In this document: positions 35,820 through 44,260 of the stretch, piece after piece | Numbering within the stretch: position 1 is the first letter of the stretch | Layout: every line of letters begins with the position of its first letter | Assembly (NCBI RefSeq): GCF_027921765.1 | Contig: NZ_BSEJ01000004.1 | Location: 172,894-236,893 of the forward strand | Length of the DNA: 64,000 bases | Direction of reading: 5' to 3' | DNA from: Microbacterium barkeri | Lineage (GTDB): Bacteria > Actinomycetota > Actinomycetes > Actinomycetales > Microbacteriaceae | The notes under the pieces: model-generated | The model's database searches: none | The model's input: only the letters and a program-made list of their open reading frames with translations | Told to the model about the DNA's origin: nothing | Made by a program: the position numbers and the translations under genes

Positions 35820-37466
35820 GTGACCAGGCCCGCCGCATCCCCCGAGCCCGCCCCGATCGTCTACCAGAACCAGTGGCGCGACGTCTTCGACGGCACGCTC
35901 CCCGACGGCTGGGAGCCGACGAAGTCCGTCTCCGTCGTCATCGCGTCGTACAACAGCAAGACGCTGCCGCTCACGCTCGCGTCGCTCGCCGCGCAGGACT
36001 ACCCCGAGGACCTGCTCGAGGTCGTCGTCGTGGACGACGGCAGCGAGCCGCCCGTCGAGCTCGGCGAGGTCGTGCCGAAGAACATCCGCCTCATCCGCGT
36101 CGAGGAGGGCTGGGGCCGCTCCAACGCGACCGACATCGGCATCAAGGCCACATCGGGCGACATCATCTACTGGGTCGACTCCGACATGATCCTGTTCCGC
36201 GACAACGTGCGCCAGCACGCGAAGTGGGCGCACTTCATCCCCGAGGCGGCCACGATCGGCAACAAGGGCTTCATCGAGGAGTGGGACTACACCCCCGAGA
36301 CGGTGTACGAGAAGGTCCTCGACGGCACGATCGGCGACGACTACGACCGCTCGACGCTTCACGAGCACTGGTCCATCCAGATCTTCCGCGACACGGACGA
36401 CCTCAACACGTCGCACGGCCGCAACTACTCGACGCACATGGGCGCGTGCGCCTCGGTCACGCGCGAGGTCTACGACCGCACGTTCGGGCAGGACACCCGT
36501 CTCCACCTGGGCGAGGACACCGAGATCGCCTACCAGCTCTGGCAGGCCGGCGCCGTCTTCATCCCCGTCGAGGAGGCGCTCACGTGGCACCTCGGCCGCG
36601 GCACGGTGCAGGACCACGCGGTCAAGGTGGCCTGGCACAACGACGTGCACTTCGCACAGCGCATGCCGATCCCGCGCTACCGCCGCAAGGCCGACAACCG
36701 CATCTGGGAGGTGCCGCTCGTCAAGGTCGTCGTCGAGGTGACCCCCGAGACCGCGTACCTCGCCCGCAACTGCGTCGACCGCATCCTCAACAGCACCCTC
36801 ACCGACGTGCACGTCGTGCTCGTCGGCCCGTGGTCGCAGCTCCACGAGGGCCGGCGGAAGATGCTCGCCGACCCGCTGAACGAGCTCTACCTCGTGCGCG
36901 AGTGGCTGCGCACCGACAACCGCGTGATCTTCGCGGAGGAGGTGCCCGAGACGGTGTTCCCGGCCCCGTACCGCGTCGACCTGCCGATCACGGTGGGCGT
37001 CACGAGCGACAGCCTGATGCAGATGTACCGCCAGATCGACGGCAACCGACTGGGCGCGGTGCGCTACTTCACGCCCGGTCACACGAAGGACGACTCCGTG
37101 ACGATCTGGGACTCGGCCGCCGTGGCCCGCGCCAAGCGGTACCTGCGCGAGGGCGACGCGATCGAGGACCTCGTCGACCGGGTCTGGGGCTTCCAGTGGG
37201 GCTCGAACGACACGGCGCAGCTCATCGACCTCCGCGAGGCCGACCTCTCGGAGCGCGTGACGCGCGTCGACCCGCGGGTCGCCGAGCTCGAGGCCGAGGT
37301 CGCCGCGCTGCGCGCGCGCATCGCGCCGCCGCCGTCGCTCGCGCGTCAGATCGCCCAGCGGCTCAACGCCGCATCGGGCGGGCGGCTCGCTCCCGTCGTG
37401 CGCGGCGTCAACGCCCGGCTCGGCGGCGCGCCCGCCGCGGCCATCCGGCGTCTGCGCCGAGGCTGA
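35820..37466 (+). CDS. GT2 glycosyltransferase
   Basis: 548 residues. The GT-A domain covers about 35-300: SVVIASYNSKTLPLTL, VVVDDGSEPP, the metal site YWVDSDMIL, and LGEDTEIAYQLW as the catalytic-base segment. A second region (300-500) has a degenerate GT-like fold (VVVEVTPETAYLARNCVDR). The C-terminus has a short coiled coil (AELEAEVAALRARIA). No membrane helix. The start is GTG 35820 with TAGAAT 6 bases upstream. It is followed after 8 bases by an acyltransferase-SGNH gene, so the sugar it adds may then be O-acetylated. Confidence 0.9.
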   Translation: MTRPAASPEPAPIVYQNQWRDVFDGTLPDGWEPTKSVSVVIASYNSKTLPLTLASLAAQDYPEDLLEVVVVDDGSEPPVELGEVVPKNIRLIRVEEGWGRSNATDIGIKATSGDIIYWVDSDMILFRDNVRQHAKWAHFIPEAATIGNKGFIEEWDYTPETVYEKVLDGTIGDDYDRSTLHEHWSIQIFRDTDDLNTSHGRNYSTHMGACASVTREVYDRTFGQDTRLHLGEDTEIAYQLWQAGAVFIPVEEALTWHLGRGTVQDHAVKVAWHNDVHFAQRMPIPRYRRKADNRIWEVPLVKVVVEVTPETAYLARNCVDRILNSTLTDVHVVLVGPWSQLHEGRRKMLADPLNELYLVREWLRTDNRVIFAEEVPETVFPAPYRVDLPITVGVTSDSLMQMYRQIDGNRLGAVRYFTPGHTKDDSVTIWDSAAVARAKRYLREGDAIEDLVDRVWGFQWGSNDTAQLIDLREADLSERVTRVDPRVAELEAEVAALRARIAPPPSLARQIAQRLNAASGGRLAPVVRGVNARLGGAPAAAIRRLRRG

Positions 37467-37474
37467 TCGAGCGG

Positions 37475-39511
37475 ATGACGTCCCGCATAGACGCATCGCA
37501 TCAGTCCGGCTTCCGCCCGGACATCCAGGCGCTCCGCGCGATCGCGGTGCTCAGCGTCCTCCTCTACCACCTGTGGCCGAATCGGCTGACGGGCGGCTTC
37601 GTCGGGGTCGACGTCTTCTTCGTCATCAGCGGCTACCTCATCACCTCGCACCTCGTCCGCGAGCGCGAGAAGACGGGGCGGATCGCGGTGGCGCGGTTCT
37701 GGGCGCGACGCGCGGTGCGCCTTCTCCCCGCGTCGCTCCTCACGCTCGCGGCGACCGCGGTGGGCGTCCTGCTGTGGGTGCCGCGCTCGCTGTGGGACCA
37801 GTTCCTCGGCGAGGTCGGCGCGGCGGCGCTGTACGTGCAGAACTGGCGCCTGCTGTTCGACAGCGTCGACTACCTCGCGGCCGACAACCAGCCCTCCCCC
37901 GTGCAGCACTTCTGGACCCTGTCGGTCGAGGAGCAGTTCTACGTCGCCCTGCCGCTCCTGCTCATCGCCGCCATGGCGCTCCTGCGCCGCGTCGCGTGGC
38001 GGAAGGTCGCCGTCGGCGTGCTCGCCACGGCGACCGCCGCCTCGTTCGCATACAGCCTGTGGCTCACCGCCTGGTCGGCGAGCGAGGCCTACTTCTCCAC
38101 GCTCACCCGCGCATGGGAGTTCGGCGTCGGCGCCCTCGCGGCCTTCCTGCCGCTCATCGCCTGGCGCGCGATGTCGAACGCGCTCGCCGTCGCCGGCGTC
38201 GCGCTGATCGCTGTGAGCGCGGTCGCGCTGTCGGGCGCCACGCCGTTCCCGGGCGCGGCGGCGCTGCTGCCCGTCGTGGGCACGGCCCTCGTCGTGTGGG
38301 CGGGCGGCGGCTCGTTCCTCGCGCCGGTCGGGGCCTCGCGCCCCGTCGCGTTCACGGGCGCCGTGTCGTACGCCGTGTACCTCTGGCACTGGCCGCTCAT
38401 CGTGCTGCTCCCCTACGCCACGGGGCATCCGCTGACGACCGTCGAGAAGGTCGCGATCGCGGCCGCGGCGTTCACCCTCGCGTGGGCGTCGACGCGCTTC
38501 ATCGAGAACCCGGTCCGCCTCTCGCCGAGCCTGCTCGCGCGTCGCCGGCCCCGCACGGTCGCGGCGTGGGCCGCAGCCGGCATGGCCTGCGTGCTCGTGT
38601 TCCCCGTGGCGGCGTCGGCGACCCTCCGCGCGGAGGAGGAGCGCGTGCTCGCGGCCACCGAGTCGCTCGTCGAGACCCTGCCCGACTGCTTCGGCGCGCA
38701 GGCGATGGACCCCGAGCTCGCACCGTGCGAGAACCCCGAGCTCGACGCCTACCCGCTCGTGCCCGCTCCGATGGACGCGGCGAGCGACGACGCCAACCGC
38801 GACGCGTGCTGGTCCGGCCCGGATGAGACCGTGCTGCGCGTCTGCTCCCTCGGACCAGACGCCGACTGGGAACGGCACCTCATGGTGATCGGCGACTCCC
38901 ACAGCAACGTGTTCGTGGGCGCCTACGCGCGCATCGCCGAGGAGCGCAACTGGCGCATCGACATCGCGGGGCACGGCGGCTGCTACTGGACGGACGCCCT
39001 CGTCGAGCGCTCGACGCCCGTGTCGACCGACGCCTGCACCGCGTGGCGCGGCGAGATCGCGGACTACGTGGCGGAGAGCACCGACGGGATCGATGCGTTC
39101 GTCGTGACGCGCTCGTCCGATGGACGGGACGCGGATGCGACCACGGTCGACGGCATGGTGTCGGCGTGGGGCGCGCGCCCGGATCCGACCGTGCCCGTGA
39201 TCGCGATCCTCGACAATCCCCGCATGCCGGCCGAGACCATCCAGTGCATCGAGGCGGATCCGGAGACGGCGAACGAGAGGTGCGCGCAGCCTGCCGACGC
39301 CGTGCTGCACGACGACGGGCAGGCCGCGGCGGCGGAGCGCGACCCGAATGCCACGGTCATCGATCTGACCGAGTTCTACTGCGCCGACGGCACGTGCCCT
39401 GTCGTCATCGGCGGAGTCGTCGTCTATCGCGACGGGCACCACCTGACGGCGACCTACGCCGCGACCCTCGGGCCCTATCTCTCGGAGCGGCTCGCGGCCG
39501 CGCTCGGCTGA
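37475..39511 (+). CDS. OafA-type acyltransferase with SGNH domain (first copy)
   Basis: 678 residues. An Acyltransferase_3 domain of about 10 helices covers residues 15-365 (DIQALRAIAVLSVLLYHL, VFFVISGYL, SVEEQFY). A linker and an extracytoplasmic SGNH hydrolase-like domain from about 460 follow. The nucleophile S475 is in GDSHSN and the catalytic D653-x2-H656 is in RDGHHL. Such two-part enzymes pass acetyl groups across the membrane and O-acetylate surface polysaccharides or peptidoglycan. It starts 8 bases after the GT2 stop. A second copy lies at 56853. Confidence 0.94.
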   Translation: MTSRIDASHQSGFRPDIQALRAIAVLSVLLYHLWPNRLTGGFVGVDVFFVISGYLITSHLVREREKTGRIAVARFWARRAVRLLPASLLTLAATAVGVLLWVPRSLWDQFLGEVGAAALYVQNWRLLFDSVDYLAADNQPSPVQHFWTLSVEEQFYVALPLLLIAAMALLRRVAWRKVAVGVLATATAASFAYSLWLTAWSASEAYFSTLTRAWEFGVGALAAFLPLIAWRAMSNALAVAGVALIAVSAVALSGATPFPGAAALLPVVGTALVVWAGGGSFLAPVGASRPVAFTGAVSYAVYLWHWPLIVLLPYATGHPLTTVEKVAIAAAAFTLAWASTRFIENPVRLSPSLLARRRPRTVAAWAAAGMACVLVFPVAASATLRAEEERVLAATESLVETLPDCFGAQAMDPELAPCENPELDAYPLVPAPMDAASDDANRDACWSGPDETVLRVCSLGPDADWERHLMVIGDSHSNVFVGAYARIAEERNWRIDIAGHGGCYWTDALVERSTPVSTDACTAWRGEIADYVAESTDGIDAFVVTRSSDGRDADATTVDGMVSAWGARPDPTVPVIAILDNPRMPAETIQCIEADPETANERCAQPADAVLHDDGQAAAAERDPNATVIDLTEFYCADGTCPVVIGGVVVYRDGHHLTATYAATLGPYLSERLAAALG

Positions 39512-39515
39512 CGCC

Positions 39516-40919
39516 TCAGCCGCGCGCGACCGTCCACGCGGTCTCGCCGCCGGCGCGCTCGTGGCGCACGACCGTGCCCTCGCGCTCGCGCAGCGCGGCG
39601 GCGGCCTCCCGCCCCGCGGCGTCGTCGTCGAGCACCCACACGGTGTCGGCGGTCGCGAACTCGGCGGACGCGTCGACGTCGCGGAGCACGTCCTCCGCCG
39701 TCTCCCCCGCGATGCGGATGAGGTCGTACGTCCCCGGCGTCTCGACGAACAGCTCCCGGTAGCGTGCGAGCGGGAGCTCGTCGACACGGCCCTCGAGCGC
39801 CCGATAGGCGCGGGGGTCCTCCTCGAGGCGCGTGCTGACGACGAGCACCGTGCGCGCGCCCGACGTCGCGGCCGCGAACGCCGTGCGCGCGCCGACCTCG
39901 AGCAGGCGCTGCACCTTGCGCTCGCGCGCGATCGCGGCGGCCGCCCGGTCGCCCGCCCGCGGCGCGAGCGGGAGCGCCCGCGGCACCTCGAGCGCGTCGA
40001 GCAGGGCCACGGCGCTGCGCGACAGCTTCGTGACGTCGCGCCCCTCGGCGTGGAGGATCCGCTCGCCCGCGAGCGAGTGGAAGCGCTGATCGACATCGCG
40101 CGCCTCGCCGATCGTGCGGAAGTTCCTGTGCTCGGGCCCGCGGCGACGCACGACCTCGAAGCGCCGCGCGCCGACATCCGCGAGCAGGAGGATCGCGTGG
40201 AACGCGGATCCCTCCTCTCCCCCGATCACCTCGGCGCGCGAGATCTGGTCGAGCTGCTCGCGCACCGACATCCGCTCGGGATTCACGACCGTCCATCCCG
40301 CCGCGCGCAGATGCCGCTCGGCCGCGTCGGACCCGAGGTCGCGGATGCCCGATTCGATCGCGCCGCGCGAGAGCCATAGGCGGCGGCCCGGCTCGGCGGA
40401 TGGGCCGCGGTGCTGCGCGAGGAAACGCGCGTGATCAGGGTGGATCCAGTCGTCGTAGCGGTAGCCGATCTCGGGCACATGGAGCATGCGGAACCGCGTC
40501 GGGCGGGTGATGAAGCGGATCGGGTTGCGGACGCCCAGGATGTCCAGGATCTCGCGCTGCCAGGGGCGGAAGGACTCCCGGTCGCCCCAGGTCTGCGCCG
40601 CCGTCCACACGATCGGCACGTCGGGGGCGGCCGATGCCGCCGACAGGCGCGCGAGGCTCTCGAGCAGGAAGTGGCCGAAGTGCATGTGGAGATCGCCGGC
40701 GTAGATCGCCTCCGGCACGTCGGCATCCTCGACGTCGACCAGGAGCTCGTGCGGGATCGGCGATCCGCGCAAGCCGGAGCGCCGGTCCGTCACGGTGCCG
40801 TCGACGTAGCGCCCGGACGCGTCGAAAACCCCCATGAGCAGCTCGCCCGGACGGTCCTCGCGCACGACGACCGGGGAGACGACGGCGTCGGAGACGACGC
40901 GGGCGGAGAGCGGTTCCAT
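39516..40919 (-). CDS. GT61 (DUF563) family glycosyltransferase
   Basis: 467 residues. The GT61 signature is clear: AGDLHMHFGHFLLESLAR, RLWLSRGAIESG, and GGEEGSAFHAILLLAD. The C-terminal 200 residues form a separate region, possibly a methyltransferase-like or binding fold (LLEVGARTAFAAATSGART, YDLIRIAGE). ATG 40919 is preferred over GTG 40928 because AGG then sits 9 bases upstream. It is the last gene of the leftward exporter operon, 27 bases after the ABC ATPase. Donor and acceptor unknown. Confidence 0.85.
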   Translation of the reverse strand: MEPLSARVVSDAVVSPVVVREDRPGELLMGVFDASGRYVDGTVTDRRSGLRGSPIPHELLVDVEDADVPEAIYAGDLHMHFGHFLLESLARLSAASAAPDVPIVWTAAQTWGDRESFRPWQREILDILGVRNPIRFITRPTRFRMLHVPEIGYRYDDWIHPDHARFLAQHRGPSAEPGRRLWLSRGAIESGIRDLGSDAAERHLRAAGWTVVNPERMSVREQLDQISRAEVIGGEEGSAFHAILLLADVGARRFEVVRRRGPEHRNFRTIGEARDVDQRFHSLAGERILHAEGRDVTKLSRSAVALLDALEVPRALPLAPRAGDRAAAAIARERKVQRLLEVGARTAFAAATSGARTVLVVSTRLEEDPRAYRALEGRVDELPLARYRELFVETPGTYDLIRIAGETAEDVLRDVDASAEFATADTVWVLDDDAAGREAAAALREREGTVVRHERAGGETAWTVARG

Positions 40920-40946
40920 TCCGTTCACCCTACCGGCGGTGCCCGG

Positions 40947-41693
40947 TCAGACCGGGTTGTCGGCGTTGTACGCGGCGACGACGTCGTCGATCGGCGCGTC
41001 CATGACGAGCGCGTGATCGCGGATGTAGAGGCCGCGCGTGCAGAAGCGCCGCAGGTCGCGTTCGCTGTGGCTCACGAAGAACAGGGTGCGCCCCGACGCG
41101 AGCAGCTCGTCGATGCGGGCGTAGCACTTGGCGCGGAAGGCCTTGTCGCCGACCGCGAGCACCTCGTCCACGAGCAGGATGGGCTCGTCGAGCTGCGACA
41201 CGACGGAGAACGCGAGGCGCACCTTCATGCCGTTCGAGAGGTGCTTGTAGGGGGTGTCCTGGAAGTCCTCGAGCTCCGCGAAGGCGATGATGTCGTCGTA
41301 GCGGGCCGCGATGTGGGCACGGCTCATGCCGTGGAGTCCCGCCGTGAGGCGGACGTTCTCGCGCACGGTGAGGTCGCCGACGAAGCCTCCCGTGATCTCG
41401 ATGAGCGGGGCGACCCCGCCGCGCACGACGACCGATCCCTCGTCGGGCAGCAGGACCCCCGCGACGAGCTTGAGGAGCGTGGACTTGCCCTGGCCGTTGC
41501 GGCCGACGACGCCGATGGACTCGCCGGGGCGCACGCGGAAGGAGACGTCCCGCAGGGCCCAGAACTCGTCCTTGGGCGCGCGCCGCGAGGCGCTCGCGAA
41601 CATCGACTTGATGCTGCGCCGCCCGCGCCGGTTCCGCCGGAACCGCACGCCGAGACCGTCGACCTCGATCGCGTAGGCGTCGTCGCGCTTCAT
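40947..41693 (-). CDS. wzt: Polysaccharide ABC exporter, ATPase subunit (short Wzt/TagH type)
   Basis: 248 residues. Walker A GRNGQGKST, signature LSNGMKVRLAF, Walker B ILLVDEVLAVGD and H-loop FVSHS are all intact. There is no C-terminal carbohydrate-binding domain, so this is the short form seen for galactan-type exporters and mycobacterial galactan, not the chain-terminator-reading Wzt. ATG 41693 shares one base with the permease stop. With the permease it should export a lipid-linked polysaccharide. Confidence 0.95.
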   Translation of the reverse strand: MKRDDAYAIEVDGLGVRFRRNRRGRRSIKSMFASASRRAPKDEFWALRDVSFRVRPGESIGVVGRNGQGKSTLLKLVAGVLLPDEGSVVVRGGVAPLIEITGGFVGDLTVRENVRLTAGLHGMSRAHIAARYDDIIAFAELEDFQDTPYKHLSNGMKVRLAFSVVSQLDEPILLVDEVLAVGDKAFRAKCYARIDELLASGRTLFFVSHSERDLRRFCTRGLYIRDHALVMDAPIDDVVAAYNADNPV

Positions 41694-42490
41694 CACAGCT
41701 CCTTCAGCAGCGGACGCTCGAGGCGGCGGAAGGTGAGGATGCCGACGCCGAGGAACAGCAGGCTCATGAGCGCTCCCGCGACGACCGCGAAGGTGTCCCA
41801 CTGGCCGGGGAAGAAGCCCACGCGGTACAGCGTGAAGATGCCCGCGAGCGGATTGAGCGCGCCGAGGTCGCTCACGGCACCGGGCAGGTCGCCGATCCCG
41901 TAGATGATCGGCGACGCGTAGAAGAGCACGCGGAGGATCAGGCGGGTGGTGCGCTCGAGGTCGGAGAAGAGGACGCACAGCGGCGCGACGAGGAGCCCGA
42001 GCCCCACGAGCAGCACCGTCTGCAGGAGCACCCCGACCGGGAAGAGCAGCAGCTGCCATCCGACCGTCGCGCCCGCGGCGACCGCGAACAGCACGAGGAC
42101 CGGGAGCGAGCACAGGAACTCGACGCCCTTGCTCAGCACGATGCGGTTGATCCAGATCGAGCGGGGGATGGAGGTCGAGCGGACGAGCTTGGCGTCCTTG
42201 TTGAAGGCGCGCGTGAAGTCGGTGACGGCCGCGTTGAACCAGACCCACGGCAGCAGCGCGGTCATGAGGAACACGATGTACGGCTCCTCGCCGACCCGGC
42301 CGCCTCGATGGAAGACCTGCGTGAAGACGAACCAGTAGATGAGGCTCATCACGAGCGGATCGAGGATCGACCACAGGTAGCCGAGCCAGCTCGTCGCGTA
42401 GCGCACCTTGAGGTCGCGCGCCGAGAGCAGCCACAGCGAGTGGAGGTAGCGCCGCGGCGTGCCCGGCGCACCGACGACGCCCGAGCTCAC
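41693..42490 (-). CDS. wzm: Polysaccharide ABC exporter, permease subunit (Wzm/TagG type)
   Basis: 265 residues with six helices and the ABC2 export family signature (DLKVRYATSWLGYLWSILDPL, FNAAVTDFTRAFNKDAKLVRS). The cytoplasmic amphipathic entry and the FYASPIIYGIGDLP loop are typical. GTG 42490 overlaps the stop of the upstream polyprenol glycosyltransferase gene. It pairs with the ATPase immediately downstream. In mycobacteria the homologous pair moves lipid-linked galactan across the membrane. The substrate here is inferred from GlfT2, Glf and the rhamnose genes. Confidence 0.95.
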   Translation of the reverse strand: MSSGVVGAPGTPRRYLHSLWLLSARDLKVRYATSWLGYLWSILDPLVMSLIYWFVFTQVFHRGGRVGEEPYIVFLMTALLPWVWFNAAVTDFTRAFNKDAKLVRSTSIPRSIWINRIVLSKGVEFLCSLPVLVLFAVAAGATVGWQLLLFPVGVLLQTVLLVGLGLLVAPLCVLFSDLERTTRLILRVLFYASPIIYGIGDLPGAVSDLGALNPLAGIFTLYRVGFFPGQWDTFAVVAGALMSLLFLGVGILTFRRLERPLLKEL

Positions 42491-43464
42491 GACGCGGTGC
42501 CCCTGAGCAGCGGGGGCTCGGATCCCGACGTGTCGGCCGCGGCGGGCGCGCTGTACTGCAGGTAGATGAGGCGGCTCTGCTCGCGCCGTGCCCTGAGCAC
42601 GCCGTCGAGCACGAAGCCCACGGTCCAGGCGAGGGCGCCGGCGAGGCCGAAGCCGACAGCGAGGACCGCGGTCGGGAAGCGGGGCACGAGTCCGGTCTGC
42701 GCGAACTCCACGACGAGCGGGATGCCCAGGACGACGCCGACGAGCATCGCGACCGCACCCAGAAGGCCGTAGAAGAGGAGCGGCCGCTCGTAGCGGATGA
42801 GCTGGACGATGAGCGAGAGGATGCGGAATCCGTCGTGGTACGTGCGGAGCTTGCTCTCGCTGCCGGCCGGCCGGTCGCGGAAGCCGACGTGCACCTCGGT
42901 CTGCGGGACACGGATGCTCATGACGTGCACCGTCAGCTCGGTCTCGATCTCGAACTCGCGCGACGCCGCGGGGAAGCTCTTCACGAAGCGCCGCGACATG
43001 ACCCGGTAGCCCGAGAGCATGTCGCTGACCTCGGAGCCGAAGATGCCGCCGACGAGCCAGTTGAAGCCGCGGTTGCCGAGCTCGTGCCCGGGACGGTACG
43101 CGGTCTCGGTCTTCTGGTCGCGTACGCCGAGGACGTGGTCGTACGGCCCCTCCTGCAGCGTGCGGATCATCTCGGGCAGCGCGGCGGCGTCGTACGTGTC
43201 GTCGCCGTCGATCATGACGTAGATGTCGGCGTCGACGTCGGCGAAGGCGCGGCGCACGACGTTGCCCTTGCCCTTGCGCTCCTCGCGGCGCACGATCGCG
43301 CCGGCCTCGCGCGCAACCTCGGCCGTCCGGTCGGAGCTGTTGTTGTCGTAGACGTAGACCGTCATGCCCGGGACGGCGGCGCGGAGATCGCGGACGACCT
43401 TCCCGACCGCGAGCTCCTCGTTGTAGCAGGGGACGATCGCGGCGATGACAGGGGACGACGTCAT
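42487..43464 (-). CDS. Polyprenol-phosphate glycosyltransferase with two C-terminal helices
   Basis: 325 residues. The DPM1-type GT2 domain (AAIVPCYNEELAVGK, VYDNNSSDRT, VMIDGDDTYD) covers about 1-225. Two hydrophobic hairpin helices at about 235-300 are GtrB-like. It charges a polyprenyl phosphate with a sugar at the inner membrane face. ATG 43464 starts at MTSSPVIAAIVPC; a longer frame to 43506 is open but adds unconserved residues. It is the first gene of the wzm-wzt-GT61 operon and is divergent from a gtrA gene. Confidence 0.9.
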   Translation of the reverse strand: MTSSPVIAAIVPCYNEELAVGKVVRDLRAAVPGMTVYVYDNNSSDRTAEVAREAGAIVRREERKGKGNVVRRAFADVDADIYVMIDGDDTYDAAALPEMIRTLQEGPYDHVLGVRDQKTETAYRPGHELGNRGFNWLVGGIFGSEVSDMLSGYRVMSRRFVKSFPAASREFEIETELTVHVMSIRVPQTEVHVGFRDRPAGSESKLRTYHDGFRILSLIVQLIRYERPLLFYGLLGAVAMLVGVVLGIPLVVEFAQTGLVPRFPTAVLAVGFGLAGALAWTVGFVLDGVLRARREQSRLIYLQYSAPAAADTSGSEPPLLRGTAS

Positions 43465-43597
43465 GGAGAGCACTTTCGGCGACGTAGGATCTTCGATGGA
43501 CCGCATGGCGCCGAGACGGCCGCCGTCGGAGCCGGTTCAGGCTAACACGCGGCTCTGCCGAAACCCCTCGGCACACGCCGCCCTCACGAGGAGCACG

Positions 43598-44059
43598 ATG
43601 CACGGGAACGCGGCGACCCGGAAGGCCAAGCAGGCGGGGGCCTTCCTCGTCATCGGCGGTCTCGCGTTCCTCGTCGATGCGGGCGTCTACAACCTGCTCG
43701 TGTTCTGGGTGACCGGCGACGGGCCGATGCACGGACAGCCGCTGGCCGCCAAGATCATCTCGATCGTCGTGGCGTCCCTCGTGACGTACGTCGGGAACCG
43801 GTACTGGACCTTCTCCGACCGGCATCTGCCGCACCGCTTCTCGCGCTACGCGATCTTCGTGCTGTGCAACCTCATCGCGATCGGCCTCCAGCTCGGCTGC
43901 CTCGCGTTCTCGCGCTACGTGCTGGGTCTCGACGACGTCGTCGCCGACAACATCTCGGGAACCCTAATCGGGCAGACCCTCGCGACCGCGTTCCGCTTCC
44001 TCACGTACGACAGGTTCGTCTTCCCGCACGAGGAGCCCTCCCCCGCCCCGCGCCCGTAG
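43598..44059 (+). CDS. GtrA family flippase-like membrane protein
   Basis: 153 residues with four helices. The family motifs are FLVIGGLAFLVDAGVYN at the start, then ASLVTYVGNRYWTF and TAFRFLTYDRFVF at the end. GtrA proteins are thought to flip polyprenyl-phosphate-linked sugars. ATG 43598 is preceded by GAGGAG at 43587-43592. It stands alone but is divergent from a GtrB-like gene and converges on a DUF6541 membrane protein, so the three together could form one route. A pair of 55-base repeats follows the stop. Confidence 0.92.
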   Translation: MHGNAATRKAKQAGAFLVIGGLAFLVDAGVYNLLVFWVTGDGPMHGQPLAAKIISIVVASLVTYVGNRYWTFSDRHLPHRFSRYAIFVLCNLIAIGLQLGCLAFSRYVLGLDDVVADNISGTLIGQTLATAFRFLTYDRFVFPHEEPSPAPRP

Positions 44060-44087
44060 CGGGTCACGATCGCGCGCCAGGGGGTCG

Positions 44088-44207
44088 CATGTCTCACTCC
44101 CCGCCGGAATCCACCGCCCAATCCCGCCGCGAACGAGACATGCCGACCCCCACGTGTCTCACTCGACGAGGGAATCCGGGGCGAAAACGCGCCGCGAGTG
44201 AGACATG
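44088..44207. repeat. Two 55-base repeat units with inverted CATGTCTCACTC ends
   Basis: Unit 1 (44088-44142) and unit 2 (44153-44207) are both 55 bases, 10 bases apart, and share about two thirds of their positions. Each begins C(A/G)TGTCTCACTC and ends with GAGACATG, preceded by an imperfect inverted copy (unit 2 ends GAGTGAGACATG). Each can fold into a stem-loop, and so can unit 1 with unit 2. They lie between two convergent genes, as a bidirectional terminator or REP-like element would. No other copy was noticed in this window. Confidence 0.8.
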
Positions 44208-44260
44208 CAGGAGCGTGTGAGCATGCCGGGGCCGCGGGACGCGGCCGACCCGCCCCGCAG

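Noticed and set aside
43464..43506. N-terminal extension of the GtrB-like gene to 43506
   Set aside because: Adds MRSIEDPTSPKVLS ahead of the conserved start of the GT2 domain, with no ribosome site; ATG 43464 was kept.
44088..44207. CRISPR array
   Set aside because: Only two degenerate 55-base units with a 10-base spacer, and no cas genes; a palindromic repeat element fits better.
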